Origin: Syntrophales bacterium
GTDB lineage: Bacteria; Desulfobacterota; Syntrophia; Syntrophales; PHBD01
NCBI GenBank assembly: GCA_035363115.1
Contig: DAOSEM010000003.1
Coordinates: 346,839-410,838 of the forward strand
Length of the DNA: 64,000 bases
Reading direction: 5' to 3'
Under the pieces are notes generated by a model. It searched no databases, had not been told where the DNA came from, and worked only from the letters and a program-made list of their open reading frames with translations. Position numbers and translations under genes: made by a program. Below, one piece after another: positions 50,412 to 59,680 of this stretch (within the stretch, counting starts at the first letter, position 1; every line of letters begins with the position of its first letter).

Positions 50412-51749
50412 ATGAACACGGATGGATCGCCGGCCGGCCCGGAGGATGGTGATCCGCCCATGGCGACGAGAGGAATGGCTTCCGAACAATCCGGACCCTT
50501 CGGGGTGATCTTTCGAACGCTCAAGTCCCGGAATTACAGACTGTTCTTCGCGGGCCAGGGCGTTTCCCTGATCGGCACCTGGATGCAGCAGGTCGCGCTG
50601 AGCTGGCTGGTCTACCGCCTGACCGATTCGGTCTTCCTGCTGGGGGTGGTCGGTTTTGCGGGCCAGTTTCCCACGTTTGTCATCTCTCCCTTCGCGGGGG
50701 TCCTGTCGGACCGCTGGAACCGCCACCGGACCCTGATCCTGACCCAGGCGCTGTCCATGGCGCAGGCCCTGACGCTGGCGGTGCTCGTCCTGACGGGTAC
50801 CGTGGCGGTCTGGCACATCATCGTGCTGAGCCTGTTCCTGGGCTGCGTCAATGCCCTGGACATCCCGACGCGGCAGTCCTTTGTCATTCACATGATCGAC
50901 GACAAGAGGGACCTGGGCAATGCCATCGCCCTGAACTCCGCCATGTTCAACGGGGCGAGATTTCTCGGACCCTCCGTGGCGGGCGTCCTCATCGCCCTGG
51001 TCGGAGAGGGGATCTGTTTTCTCCTGAACGGCCTGAGCTATCTCGCCGTCATCGCGGCGCTTCTTGCCATGAAGCTGTCCCCGGCGACCCCGGCGAAAAA
51101 AAGCACCAACATCCTCCAGGAGCTCGCGGAAGGGCTCCGGTACGCCTATGAGTTCAAGCCGATCCGGTTCATTCTCCTGCTCCTGGCCCTGACGAGCTTC
51201 ATGGGGGTTCCCTATGCGGTCCTGATGCCCGCCTTTGCCCGGGATGTCCTGCACGGTGGCCCCCATACCCTGGGCTTCCTGATGTCCGCGGCCGGCGTGG
51301 GGGCTTTTATGGGAGCCATGTACCTGGCGTCCAGGACGTCGGTTCTCGGGCTGGGCCGGATCATTCCGCTGTCGTCGGGCATCTTCGGCCTGGGCCTGAT
51401 CGCCTTCGCCTTTTCCCGCACCCTCTGGATTTCTCTCCTTCTGATGCTCGTCGTCGGCATCGGCATCATGATCCACGTGGCATCCTGCAACACGATGCTG
51501 CAGACACTCGTGGAGGACGGCAAGCGCGGGCGGGTGATGAGCTTTTTCGCCGTCGCGTTCCTGGGGATGGCGCCCCTGGGCAGCCTGATGGCGGGTTCCG
51601 TGGCCCAGGCAATCGGCATCACCGCCACCATGGCGATCGGAGGGGTCTTCTGCATCGCCGGTGCCGTCTTCTTTGCCGGCAAGCTTCCCATGCTCCGTTC
51701 CATTGTCCGGCCGATTTATGCGGAGAAGGGCATAGCCGGGCCTTCGTAG
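50412..51749 (+). CDS. MFS transporter, DHA3/EntS-like
   Basis: This protein of about 445 residues has 12 predicted helices. Its first-loop region reads LFFAGQGVSLIGTWMQQVALSWLVY and SDRWNRHRTL (motif A variant), typical of the MFS_3/EntS exporter branch. The start could be ATG 50412 or 50460. A 25-base gap separates it from lspA. It probably exports a small metabolite; the substrate is unknown. Confidence 0.85.
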   Translation: MNTDGSPAGPEDGDPPMATRGMASEQSGPFGVIFRTLKSRNYRLFFAGQGVSLIGTWMQQVALSWLVYRLTDSVFLLGVVGFAGQFPTFVISPFAGVLSDRWNRHRTLILTQALSMAQALTLAVLVLTGTVAVWHIIVLSLFLGCVNALDIPTRQSFVIHMIDDKRDLGNAIALNSAMFNGARFLGPSVAGVLIALVGEGICFLLNGLSYLAVIAALLAMKLSPATPAKKSTNILQELAEGLRYAYEFKPIRFILLLLALTSFMGVPYAVLMPAFARDVLHGGPHTLGFLMSAAGVGAFMGAMYLASRTSVLGLGRIIPLSSGIFGLGLIAFAFSRTLWISLLLMLVVGIGIMIHVASCNTMLQTLVEDGKRGRVMSFFAVAFLGMAPLGSLMAGSVAQAIGITATMAIGGVFCIAGAVFFAGKLPMLRSIVRPIYAEKGIAGPS

Positions 51750-51773
51750 AAAAACATCTTCGGGGTTCTGAAA

Positions 51774-52268
51774 ATGAGTGTCTGGAAACGATTGATGGTG
51801 ATCTGCCTGGTCTCGCTGCCCTGCATCGGCTGCGATCAAGTCACGAAGCAGGCCGCCCTCTGGATTCTCCCGGAGACGGGAACGCTGTCCTTTCTTGGTG
51901 ACGCGGTCCGCGTTCAGCTCGTTTACAATCCGGGCGGGTTTCTGAGCCTGGGAGCCTCTCTCACGGAGCCCTGGCGGCTGGGATTCTTCCTGATCGGGGT
52001 TGGAGGGCTGCTCCTCGCAATCCTGGTCTTTGCGCTTTCATCCAGATCCGTGCGTCTCACAGAATTGCTGGCCGTTTCGCTTTTTTTCGCCGGCGGCACC
52101 GGCAACCTCCTGGACCGCGTCCTGTACGACGGCTCCGTGGTGGACTTCGTCCGCATCAGCGCCGGCTCCCTTCACACGGGCTTCTTCAATTTCGCCGACG
52201 TTGCCATCACCACCGGGGCGCTGGTCTGGATGGCCGGGATGCTGCTGAACCGGGGCCGGGAGTGCTGA
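51774..52268 (+). CDS. lspA: lipoprotein signal peptidase
   Basis: The 164-residue inner-membrane aspartyl protease has four helices. Landmarks are the N-terminal CDQVTKQAA, VYNPGGFLSLG and GGTGNLLDRVL. The catalytic Asp pair is in GSVVDFVRI and FNFADVAIT. It removes lipoprotein signal peptides at the lipobox Cys. It sits among unrelated genes and no ileS is next to it. Confidence 0.94.
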   Translation: MSVWKRLMVICLVSLPCIGCDQVTKQAALWILPETGTLSFLGDAVRVQLVYNPGGFLSLGASLTEPWRLGFFLIGVGGLLLAILVFALSSRSVRLTELLAVSLFFAGGTGNLLDRVLYDGSVVDFVRISAGSLHTGFFNFADVAITTGALVWMAGMLLNRGREC

Positions 52269-52384
52269 ACCCGCGGCCCGGGTCGCAGGGCTGGCGGTTT
52301 CCCGGAGCTTTTGATACAAGTCCCGCGGCGGCCGGTGCATAGTCTTTGCCGCTGCCGCCGCGATTCCGAGATGACGGAGGAACC

Positions 52385-53191
52385 ATGAGTCACGGGTACG
52401 TGCACGGCTACGATCCACTGGAAAACACCCGGCTCCAGGACCAGGCGTCCACGCTGGTCCACCTGCTCCATTCCGACACCGCCTACCCGGCGGGAAGCCG
52501 CGTACTGGAGGCCGGCTGTGGGGTCGGCGCGCAGACGGTCACCCTCGCCCGGAACAGCCCCGGCGCCCGGATCACCTCGATTGACATTTCGGAGGCGTCC
52601 GTCCGGGAGGCCGAGGAGAGGGTGACGGCGGCGGGGTTGACGAACGTGGCGTTCCGCCGGGCCGACATATTCCACCTGCCGTTTGAGGCGGAATCCTTCG
52701 ACCACGTCTTTGTGTGCTTTGTCCTGGAGCATCTGCCGGGGCCCGTCGAGGCCCTGCTGGCGCTCAAAAGGCTTCTCCGGGCAGGCGGGACGATCACGGT
52801 CATCGAGGGGGACCACGGATCGACCTTTTTCCATCCCGACAGCGAGGCGGCGCACCGGGCGATCCAGTGCCAGGTGGAGCTGCAGAGAAGGGGCGGCGGG
52901 AACGCCAATGTGGGGCGGGAGCTGTTCCCGCTGCTCCGCGAGGCAGGCTTCGGCTCCGTCCGGGTGTCGCCGCGGATGGTCTACGTGGACTCCAGCCGGC
53001 CGGAGCTGGTCGATGGATTCACGAAGAAGACCTTCACGGCGATGATCGAGGGGGTCCGGGAATCCGCCCTGAAGGCCGGTCTCGCCGCCCCGGCGGATTT
53101 CGACCGGGGTGTCGCGGACCTGTACCGGGCCGCGGCATCCGACGGCGTGTTCTGCTACACCTTCTTCAAGGCCTTCGGGGAAAAGACGTGA
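52385..53191 (+). CDS. class I SAM-dependent methyltransferase
   Basis: This protein is about 268 residues, starting at ATG 52385 after GGAGG. The SAM loop is VLEAGCGVGAQTVTLAR (residues about 41-57), with the acidic ribose contact in ITSIDISEAS. Motif IV is in FDHVFVCFVLEHL. A C-terminal extension after residue 150 contains LVDGFTKKTFTAMIEGVRES, seen in arsenite- or small-molecule-type Methyltransf_25 proteins. It precedes a LysE exporter gene by 19 bases. Substrate unknown. Confidence 0.85.
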   Translation: MSHGYVHGYDPLENTRLQDQASTLVHLLHSDTAYPAGSRVLEAGCGVGAQTVTLARNSPGARITSIDISEASVREAEERVTAAGLTNVAFRRADIFHLPFEAESFDHVFVCFVLEHLPGPVEALLALKRLLRAGGTITVIEGDHGSTFFHPDSEAAHRAIQCQVELQRRGGGNANVGRELFPLLREAGFGSVRVSPRMVYVDSSRPELVDGFTKKTFTAMIEGVRESALKAGLAAPADFDRGVADLYRAAASDGVFCYTFFKAFGEKT

Positions 53192-53210
53192 GCGCCCGCC
53201 GGGGGCCGCC

Positions 53211-53828
53211 ATGACGACGTGGGCCTTCCTGATCCAGGGGATCGGCCTGGGATTCGCCGCCGCCGTGCAGCCGGGGCCGTTCCAGGCGTACCTCATCTCG
53301 CGGACGCTCTCCCGTGGGTGGCGCCGCACGCTTCCGGCGGCCCTGGCGCCGCTGGTCAGCGACGGCCCCATCATCGTCCTGTGCCTCTTCGTCCTGAGCC
53401 GGGTGCCTCTCTGGTTCCAGCGTTTCCTGTATCTTGCCGGAGGCCTGTTTGTCCTTTATCTTGCCTATGGCGCCTTCCGGGCCTGGCGGACATTCGAGGA
53501 CGTCCCCGCCGCGGACGAGAAGGCGGCGAAGCAGACCGTCCTGCACGCCGCCCTGATGAACGCCGCCAATCCCAGCCCTTACCTGTACTGGACCCTCGTG
53601 ACGGGGCCGATCCTCCTGAAGGGCTGGCGCAATGACCCGGTCGACGGGATCGCCTTCCTCGCCGGCTTCTATGCCGCCATTGTCCTCTGCCTGGCCGGAA
53701 TCATCCTTCTGTTCGGCACCGCCCGGAGACTCGGTCCGAAGGTGAGCCGTGCCCTCATTGGTATCTCCGCCTTCGCCCTGGCAGGCTTCGGCCTGTTCCA
53801 GCTCTGGCTCGGCCTGTCGGGGAGCTGA
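53211..53828 (+). CDS. LysE-family exporter
   Basis: This protein is about 205 residues with six helices. Its opening, GIGLGFAAAVQPGPFQAYLISRTL, matches the LysE/RhtB QPGP region, and NAANPSPYLYWTLVTGP matches the family's second conserved Pro-rich stretch. It is only distantly like the LysE protein at 29831. The gene follows the methyltransferase closely, so export of a methylated product is imaginable but not supported. Confidence 0.83.
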   Translation: MTTWAFLIQGIGLGFAAAVQPGPFQAYLISRTLSRGWRRTLPAALAPLVSDGPIIVLCLFVLSRVPLWFQRFLYLAGGLFVLYLAYGAFRAWRTFEDVPAADEKAAKQTVLHAALMNAANPSPYLYWTLVTGPILLKGWRNDPVDGIAFLAGFYAAIVLCLAGIILLFGTARRLGPKVSRALIGISAFALAGFGLFQLWLGLSGS

Positions 53829-53853
53829 ACCAGTTAGAGATCTGACGGTTGTG

Positions 53854-54300
53854 TCATGTTTCCCCGAGCCCTTCGAGATCCGCCAGATCCCTGAGTCGAC
53901 CGGTTGCCCGCTTGTTGATGACGAACTGCTCCCGCCCGATGAATACAACGGGGATGTTCCCATATCTGCCGGAGACCCGCCCCGCCCATGCCTCATCCCA
54001 TGAAACGCCGGTCAGCGAGGTGATCAGATCGATGCGGACGGGAGGAACACCGAGTTGCACGGTCCGTTCGGGGTGTTCGAAATCGTTTTCCGCAAGGCCC
54101 AGCGATCCGAAGCCGAAGGCCTCAAGGGCTGCCAGGATCCGCTTGGCATTGGTGGAATCGGCTTTGACGAGAAGATCCAGATCTCCGGTGAAGCGGGGCG
54201 CACCATGGAATGCCAGGGCGTAGCCCCCCACGATGAGATACTCAACGCGGTGAGCGTTGAACAGTTCGAGTAACTCTTTGAAGTCGGGCTGCGTTTCCAT
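53854..54300 (-). CDS. nucleotidyltransferase-fold protein (possible toxin of a two-gene module)
   Basis: The protein is about 148 residues, taking ATG 54300; ATG 54321 is a possible longer start. The fold motif is YLIVGGYALAFHGAPRFTGDLDLLV, i.e. the GG-x(n)-DLDLL pattern of AbiEii/MNT-like nucleotidyltransferases, followed by PPVRIDLIT (third Asp). Such proteins commonly act as toxins or modifiers paired with a small antitoxin. The preceding 62-residue gene overlaps its start, supporting that pairing. Confidence 0.83.
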   Translation of the reverse strand: METQPDFKELLELFNAHRVEYLIVGGYALAFHGAPRFTGDLDLLVKADSTNAKRILAALEAFGFGSLGLAENDFEHPERTVQLGVPPVRIDLITSLTGVSWDEAWAGRVSGRYGNIPVVFIGREQFVINKRATGRLRDLADLEGLGET

Positions 54301-54430
54301 GATGCTGCCTGCGGAGTTCATCGACGGCGGCGATCCGTTCCTCCGGCGTCCTGCTCAACCAATGAGACAGGTCGTCCCGGATGGAGCCGCTCTTCCGAAA
54401 GGATTCTTTTTTCACTACTTTTTCAATCAT
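54242..54430 (-). CDS. small protein paired with the nucleotidyltransferase (putative antitoxin)
   Basis: The 62-residue protein reads SFRKSGSIRDDLSHWLSRTPEERIAAVDELRRQHHG in its core (here split: SFRKSGSIRDDLSHWLS, then RTPEERIAAVDELRR, then QHHG). This pattern recurs in small proteins that precede DUF6036/AbiEii-like nucleotidyltransferases in many bacteria. It overlaps the next gene by about 59 bases, so translation is coupled. It has no DNA-binding motif that I can see. The antitoxin role is inference from gene order. Confidence 0.65.
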   Translation of the reverse strand: MIEKVVKKESFRKSGSIRDDLSHWLSRTPEERIAAVDELRRQHHGNAARLQRVTRTVQRSPR

Positions 54431-54872
54431 GCACGAACTTTAGCACACATCGGCGGGATTGCGCCAGTTCGATGCACCGCAACAGGCGGATCGAGGCGAG
54501 GAACGAATCCTGTGGGCACGGCGTTTTGATCTGTCTCACCGCTGCCAAACGTGTCAGGAAAGGCCTGTTTGTGAAATCGATCGGAATCCACAGTGCAGGT
54601 CCGGCCGTCGGTTCGGGCAGGCGAATCCCTTCCCGATCAACCGCTTCCCGGATCGCCTGCAGCTCGATACTTATATGTTGTTGCCATTCATTAGCAGATC
54701 TTCCGGCATTGCGATCTTTCCCGTTGGTGTTAAGAATCCTGCCCGACGCTATCCACCTGCCTGCGGAGACCGTTTCGTGAAAGACCTCTTTCCCGCTGAA
54801 AAGAAAATCCGTCCGTGGGGCAATGACCCCGCGCCCGTCCATTCAAGAAAGAAGGGAGTGTGAATTTCGATC
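54431..54872. other. 442 bp region without a confident gene
   Basis: The gap between the small TA-like gene and lctP holds only weak frames; the longest (minus strand 54423-54842, 139 residues) has no recognised motif and overlaps the TA-like gene's start. A segment encoding NEWQQHISIELQAIREAVD on that frame could be a decayed relic. The last bases (AAGAAGGGAG near 54853) are the lctP ribosome-binding site. Confidence 0.4.
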
Positions 54873-56654
54873 ATGCCTTGGACCATCAACACCAATCCGC
54901 TCGATAACCTCGCCCTGTCGTCCCTGGTGGCGGCGATTCCGATCCTTTATCTTTTCTGGGCCCTTGCGTTCCGGCGCATGAAAGGCCATTGGGCCGCGGT
55001 GAGCGCGCTGGCCATCGCCGTGGCCATCTCTGTCTTTGTATACGGCATGCCCGCGAAGCTGAGCCTGTACTCGGCGGGGTACGGCATGCTCTTCGGCCTC
55101 TGGCCCGTCTGCTGGATCGTCGTCACGGCCGTCTTCATCTACAATCTGTCCGTGAAGACGGGCGAGTTCGAGATCATCAAGAACTCGCTGGCGACCATCT
55201 CCGACGACCGGCGCATCCAGGCCCTCCTGATCGCCTTTTCCTTCGGCGCCTTCATCGAGGGGGCCGCGGGATTCGGCACGCCCGTGGCCATCACCGCGGC
55301 CATGCTGGCCGGCCTGGGTTTCAAGCCTCTTTACGCAGCTGGCATCTGCCTGATCGCCAACACTGCCCCGGTCGCCTTCGGCGCCATCGGCATTCCCATC
55401 ATCGTGGGTTCCCAGGTTTCGGGAGTCGATTCAATGGCCCTGAGTCAGATGGTCGGCCGGACGCTCCCCTTCGTCAGTGTACTGATTCCCCTCTACATGG
55501 TCGTCCTCATGAGCGGATGGAAAAAGGGCCTCGAAGTCTGGCCGGCGGCCCTGGTCAGCGGCGGTTCCTTTGCCGTCGCCCAGTTCCTGACGGCCAATTT
55601 CGTGGGACCCCTGCTGCCGGACATCATTGCTTCCATCACCTCCATCGTCTGCCTGGTTGTATTCCTTCGCTTCTGGCAGCCGAAAGAGAGCTGGCACTTT
55701 GACGGCGAGCCCAAGAGCACCGGCCGAGCGAAGCTCATGTACACCGGAGGCCAGGTGTTCCGGGCCTGGACGCCGTTCATCATTCTGTCGATCTTTGTCG
55801 CCGCCTGGGGGGTGAAGCCGATCAAGATGCTCCTGGATCAGTACTCGCTCGTCGGGATTCCTCTCGAAGGCCTGAACAACATGGTGATCCGTGGCGACAA
55901 GCCCATGGCGGCCGTCTACATGTTCAACATCCTGAGTGCCGCCGGCACGGCCATTCTCTTTGCCGGCCTCTTCTCGATCCCCGTCATGAAGGCCTCCCTC
56001 CGCACGGCGGGGCTGGTGGCCCTCCAGACCCTGAAAACGTTGCGCTGGCCCATTTTCACGATCGCGGCGATCCTGGGATTCGCCTACATCATGAACTTCT
56101 CGGGCATGGCCGTAACCCTGGGCGACGCCTTTTCGAAGACGGGCGTTCTCTTCCCCTTCTTCGCGGCGTTTCTCGGCTGGCTGGGCGTATTCATGACCGG
56201 TTCGGACACCTCGGCGAACGCCCTGTTCGGAAAACTGCAGGAGGTTACCGCCACCCAGATCGGCGTCGATCCGGTGGTGACCGTGGCGGCCAATTCCTCC
56301 GGCGGCGTCTGCGGCAAGATGATCTCGCCACAGTCCCTCTCCGTGGCCACGGCGGCGACGAACCAGGTGGGAAGGGAGGCTGACATTTTCCGCTTCACCG
56401 TGATGCACTCGCTCATTCTCACGACGGTCATCGGCGTGATGGCCTATCTGCAGGCCTATGTCATCCAGTGGATCGTTCCGGTCTATGAAAAGGCCGCAGC
56501 GCCCGTTGCCGCTGCGGCGCCGCCGTCCCTGTCGGGAGGCGGGGCGGCCTGGCTGGGTGTCGCCGTGGCCGCCGTCGTCGTTCTCACCTTCATTGCCAGA
56601 AACGCGAGGGAAGCGGAGCCGGCCGTCGTCCGGGAGACCGTCCGGAAACGCTGA
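54873..56654 (+). CDS. lctP: L-lactate permease
   Basis: This 593-residue protein has about 14 transmembrane helices and the LctP family features: the N-terminal PWTINTNPLDNLALSSLVAA, AFIEGAAGFGTPVAIT, ANTAPVAFGAIGIPI, and the C-terminal TGSDTSANALFGKLQ plus GGVCGKMISPQSLSVA. It is a proton-coupled lactate or glycolate importer in the inner membrane. It is followed by glcD- and glcF-like genes, so the three form a lactate uptake and oxidation unit. Confidence 0.95.
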   Translation: MPWTINTNPLDNLALSSLVAAIPILYLFWALAFRRMKGHWAAVSALAIAVAISVFVYGMPAKLSLYSAGYGMLFGLWPVCWIVVTAVFIYNLSVKTGEFEIIKNSLATISDDRRIQALLIAFSFGAFIEGAAGFGTPVAITAAMLAGLGFKPLYAAGICLIANTAPVAFGAIGIPIIVGSQVSGVDSMALSQMVGRTLPFVSVLIPLYMVVLMSGWKKGLEVWPAALVSGGSFAVAQFLTANFVGPLLPDIIASITSIVCLVVFLRFWQPKESWHFDGEPKSTGRAKLMYTGGQVFRAWTPFIILSIFVAAWGVKPIKMLLDQYSLVGIPLEGLNNMVIRGDKPMAAVYMFNILSAAGTAILFAGLFSIPVMKASLRTAGLVALQTLKTLRWPIFTIAAILGFAYIMNFSGMAVTLGDAFSKTGVLFPFFAAFLGWLGVFMTGSDTSANALFGKLQEVTATQIGVDPVVTVAANSSGGVCGKMISPQSLSVATAATNQVGREADIFRFTVMHSLILTTVIGVMAYLQAYVIQWIVPVYEKAAAPVAAAAPPSLSGGGAAWLGVAVAAVVVLTFIARNAREAEPAVVRETVRKR

Positions 56655-56773
56655 TTCGGGATCCGTGCGCTGCTTCATCTCCGCGCAGACCCGCGGGGAG
56701 ATGAAGCGGGCGCCGGAAACCGGACCGGTGGAAGAAAACCGGGCTGAATCATTCGTTCAAGGAGAAGGAGAAT

Positions 56774-58171
56774 ATGGTCGAGGATTCCATAATCGCCCAG
56801 TTGAAGGACGTCCTGGGCGAATCGAATGTCCTGAGGGACCGGGCCGACCTCGTTACATACAGCTACGATGCCACGCCCGATCTGCCGAGCCGGATGCCCG
56901 ACGTGATCGTGCTGCCGGCGACCACCGCGGAAGTCCGGAACATTGTCCTCATCGCCAGGAACAACGGGCTGGCCGTCTACCCCCGCGGGGCGGGCACCAA
57001 CCTGAGCGGCGGGACGATCCCGCTGCAGGGCGGCATCGTCCTGTCGTTTCAGAGAATGGACCGGATCCTGGAAGTGGACCCGGAAAACCTGACGGCCACG
57101 GTGCAGGCGGGGGTGGTCATCCAGTCCCTCAACGACGCCGTGGCGCCGTACGGGCTGATGTATCCCCCCGACCCGGGGACAGTGACAACGGCGACCATGG
57201 GGGGATCCGTCGCGGAATGCGCGGGGGGACTGCGGGGGCTGAAGTACGGCGTGACCAAGCACTACGTCCTGGGGATGGAGGTCGTCCTGGCCTCGGGGGA
57301 GATCTTCAAGTTCGGCGGGAAGACGGTGAAGAACGTCACCGCCTACGATTTCGCCTCCCTCTTTGTGGGCTCCGAAGGCACCCTGGGGATCATCACCCAG
57401 ATCACCGTCAAGCTCGTCCCGCCTCCCAAGTACCGGAAGGCCATGCTGGCGACGTTCCAGCGTCTCGAAGACGCCGGAAACACGGTGACGGGCATCATCA
57501 AGGCCCATATCATCCCCGCCACACTGGAGATCATGGACCGGGTGACCATTCAGACCGTCGAGAGCTACGCGAAGGTCGGATTGCCGACGGACGCGGAAGC
57601 GCTTCTCCTGATCGAAGTCGACGGCGGATCCCCGGACCTGGTGGATGCAGAGGCGGAGGCCGTGCTGAAGGTGATCGGAGAGCATGGAGGGAAGGTCCGA
57701 CTCGCCCAGTCGGAGATGGAGAGAGACCGGATCTGGACGGCCCGGAGGGCCGCCCTGCCCGCACTGGCGCAGGTCAGTCCCACGACCATCCTGGAAGACG
57801 CCACGGTGCCCAGGAACCGCATTGCCGACATGCTCATGGCCGTTCAGGACATCGCCCGCCGGTATCGACTCCGGATCGGGACCTTCGGCCATGCCGGCGA
57901 CGGGAATCTTCACCCCACCATCCTGACGGACGTGCGAAACGCGGAGGAAATGGAACGGGTCCACCGGGCCGTCGACGAGATTTTCTCCACGGCCCTCCGG
58001 CTCGGCGGAACCCTTTCCGGCGAGCACGGGATCGGGCTGGCCAAGATGAAATACCTCGGGGACGAATTGAACGGCAGCGGGCTCAACCTGATGCGCCGCC
58101 TGAAGGATGCCCTGGATCCCGATTCCATTCTGAATCCAGACAAGATAGTGCCCCTGAAGAGGAATTCCTGA
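56774..58171 (+). CDS. glcD: FAD-linked D-lactate dehydrogenase / glycolate oxidase subunit
   Basis: This 465-residue VAO-fold flavoprotein has the FAD-binding segment VYPRGAGTNLSGG. The FAD C-terminal oxidase domain carries GHAGDGNLHPT and SGEHGIGLAKMKYL. The ATG follows AAGGAGAAGGAG. The downstream Fe-S gene starts one base after the stop. In anaerobes such GlcD/GlcF pairs pass electrons from D-lactate or glycolate to quinones or an electron-transfer flavoprotein. The adjacent lctP favours lactate as substrate. Confidence 0.92.
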   Translation: MVEDSIIAQLKDVLGESNVLRDRADLVTYSYDATPDLPSRMPDVIVLPATTAEVRNIVLIARNNGLAVYPRGAGTNLSGGTIPLQGGIVLSFQRMDRILEVDPENLTATVQAGVVIQSLNDAVAPYGLMYPPDPGTVTTATMGGSVAECAGGLRGLKYGVTKHYVLGMEVVLASGEIFKFGGKTVKNVTAYDFASLFVGSEGTLGIITQITVKLVPPPKYRKAMLATFQRLEDAGNTVTGIIKAHIIPATLEIMDRVTIQTVESYAKVGLPTDAEALLLIEVDGGSPDLVDAEAEAVLKVIGEHGGKVRLAQSEMERDRIWTARRAALPALAQVSPTTILEDATVPRNRIADMLMAVQDIARRYRLRIGTFGHAGDGNLHPTILTDVRNAEEMERVHRAVDEIFSTALRLGGTLSGEHGIGLAKMKYLGDELNGSGLNLMRRLKDALDPDSILNPDKIVPLKRNS

Positions 58172-58172
58172 G

Positions 58173-59456
58173 ATGAAGACGGCCCTCTACGACACCCTGG
58201 ACGGCGTGGCCGACGCCCTTGCAAAATGCATGAAATGCGGCAACTGCATGGCTGTCTGCCCCGTGTATCCGACGGAAAAACGGGAGGCTTCCTATGCACG
58301 GGGGAAACTTGCCATCGCGGAGGCGGTCCTCAGGGGCGAACTCCGTCTCGATGACAGGGGCGTGCAGGAGAAACTCTTCAACTGCCTTGTCTGCACTTCC
58401 TGCATGCAGAACTGCCCCTGCGGCGTGGATGTGGGGGGCATCGTGATCACCCTCCGGGCCGCCATGGCCAGGGAGAATGGCCTCCCTGCGGCCAAGCGTA
58501 TGATTTTCCGGACCCTGAGAAATCAGCCTCTCTTCAACCGGCTGATGAAGACCGGGGCCTCCATGCAGGGGCTGGGCCTGCGCAGGCTTTCCGGAGGCGC
58601 CGGGTATGAGCTTCGTTTCAACGTCGGGCTTCTGACGAAACGGATCTTTCCCGGCCTGGCTGCCACTCCCTTTCGCGAGCAGGCGCCGGAGCGGATCTCC
58701 TTCCATAAGCCGAGGGTGGCGACCGCCTTTTTCACCGGATGCACCTTCAACTACATCTTTCCCGGTGTGGCCTGGGACGTGGTCAAGGTGCTGAATGCAA
58801 ACGACGTGGAGGTTTTTGTTCCCGGGGGCCAGCAGTGCTGCGGCATCGCCCTGCTCGCCCACGGAGACGTGGAAGGGGCCAGGGACCTGGCAAGGAAAAA
58901 TATCGACGCCATGGATGCCTGCGGAACCACGCAGATCGTGACGGCCTGCGGATCCTGCGGCGAGTCCTGGCAGCACGGATTCCAGAAGATCCTGGCGGAC
59001 GACCCGGTCTATGGCCCCAGGGCGGCCTTCTGGCAGAGCCGCACCTTCGACATCTCCACCTTTCTGACGGCCGTCGTTCCGTTCCGGCAACCAGGAGGGC
59101 GCGTGGAGGAGACCGTCACGTACCATGATTCGTGCCACCTGAAGAAGGTCATGAAGGTCTTCGCGGAGCCCCGGATCCTCCTGCAGTCGATCCCCGGCTT
59201 GGAATTCATGGAAATGGCGAGGCCGGACGCCTGTTGTGGAAGCGGCGGCTCTTACACGATCACACACCCGGAGACGTCTCTCCGGATCACCGGCCGGAAG
59301 ATCGAGGATGTTCTCTCAACAGGTGCCGACAGGGTCGTAACGGGATGTCCCGGCTGCATGATGCAGCTCTCCGAGGGGCTTGCCCGGGCAGGACGGCCGA
59401 TTGCCGCCGGCCATTACATATCGCTCTTGGCCCGGGCCTACGATGAAAAATTCTGA
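58173..59456 (+). CDS. glcF: Fe-S subunit of lactate/glycolate oxidase
   Basis: The 427-residue protein has two N-terminal 4Fe-4S motifs (CMKCGNCMAVCPVYP and CLVCTSCMQNCPCG) and two CCG domains (QQCCGIALLAHGD and DACCGSGGSY, with SCHLKK between). This is the GlcF/LldF-like heterodisulfide-reductase-type module that takes electrons from the FAD subunit. It is translationally linked to glcD. Two GC-rich hairpins lie shortly after the stop. Confidence 0.92.
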   Translation: MKTALYDTLDGVADALAKCMKCGNCMAVCPVYPTEKREASYARGKLAIAEAVLRGELRLDDRGVQEKLFNCLVCTSCMQNCPCGVDVGGIVITLRAAMARENGLPAAKRMIFRTLRNQPLFNRLMKTGASMQGLGLRRLSGGAGYELRFNVGLLTKRIFPGLAATPFREQAPERISFHKPRVATAFFTGCTFNYIFPGVAWDVVKVLNANDVEVFVPGGQQCCGIALLAHGDVEGARDLARKNIDAMDACGTTQIVTACGSCGESWQHGFQKILADDPVYGPRAAFWQSRTFDISTFLTAVVPFRQPGGRVEETVTYHDSCHLKKVMKVFAEPRILLQSIPGLEFMEMARPDACCGSGGSYTITHPETSLRITGRKIEDVLSTGADRVVTGCPGCMMQLSEGLARAGRPIAAGHYISLLARAYDEKF

Positions 59457-59529
59457 AATCGGAAAGCGAAAAACGAGATCGGAACCGTAACAATGCGAAA
59501 AAAGGATTTTTGAAGAATCGCCTCTCCCC

Positions 59530-59594
59530 CTTCCCGTAACCCATCGGGAAGGGATTTCCCCGGTCCGGCGCCAGGCAACCCCTGGCGCCGGATT
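59530..59594 (+). terminator. tandem hairpin terminator after the lactate operon
   Basis: CCCTTCCCG (59530-59538) pairs with CGGGAAGGG (59547-59555), and TCCGGCGCCAGG (59566-59577) pairs with CCTGGCGCCGGA (59583-59594). The second stem is followed by TTGTCTTTG. Position and strength suit termination of the lctP-glcD-glcF transcript. Confidence 0.65.
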
Positions 59595-59680
59595 GTCTTT
59601 GTGAGGAACCCCGTTGCAATCGCCGGGCTGAAACGCTATGCATCGGCATGCGATCTGAACCTTCTAATCAGGATCGAAAA

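Noticed and set aside
56458..58176. 572-codon plus-strand frame across the end of lctP and glcD
   Set aside because: It lies in a shifted frame over two well-supported genes and is rich in Arg and Gly.
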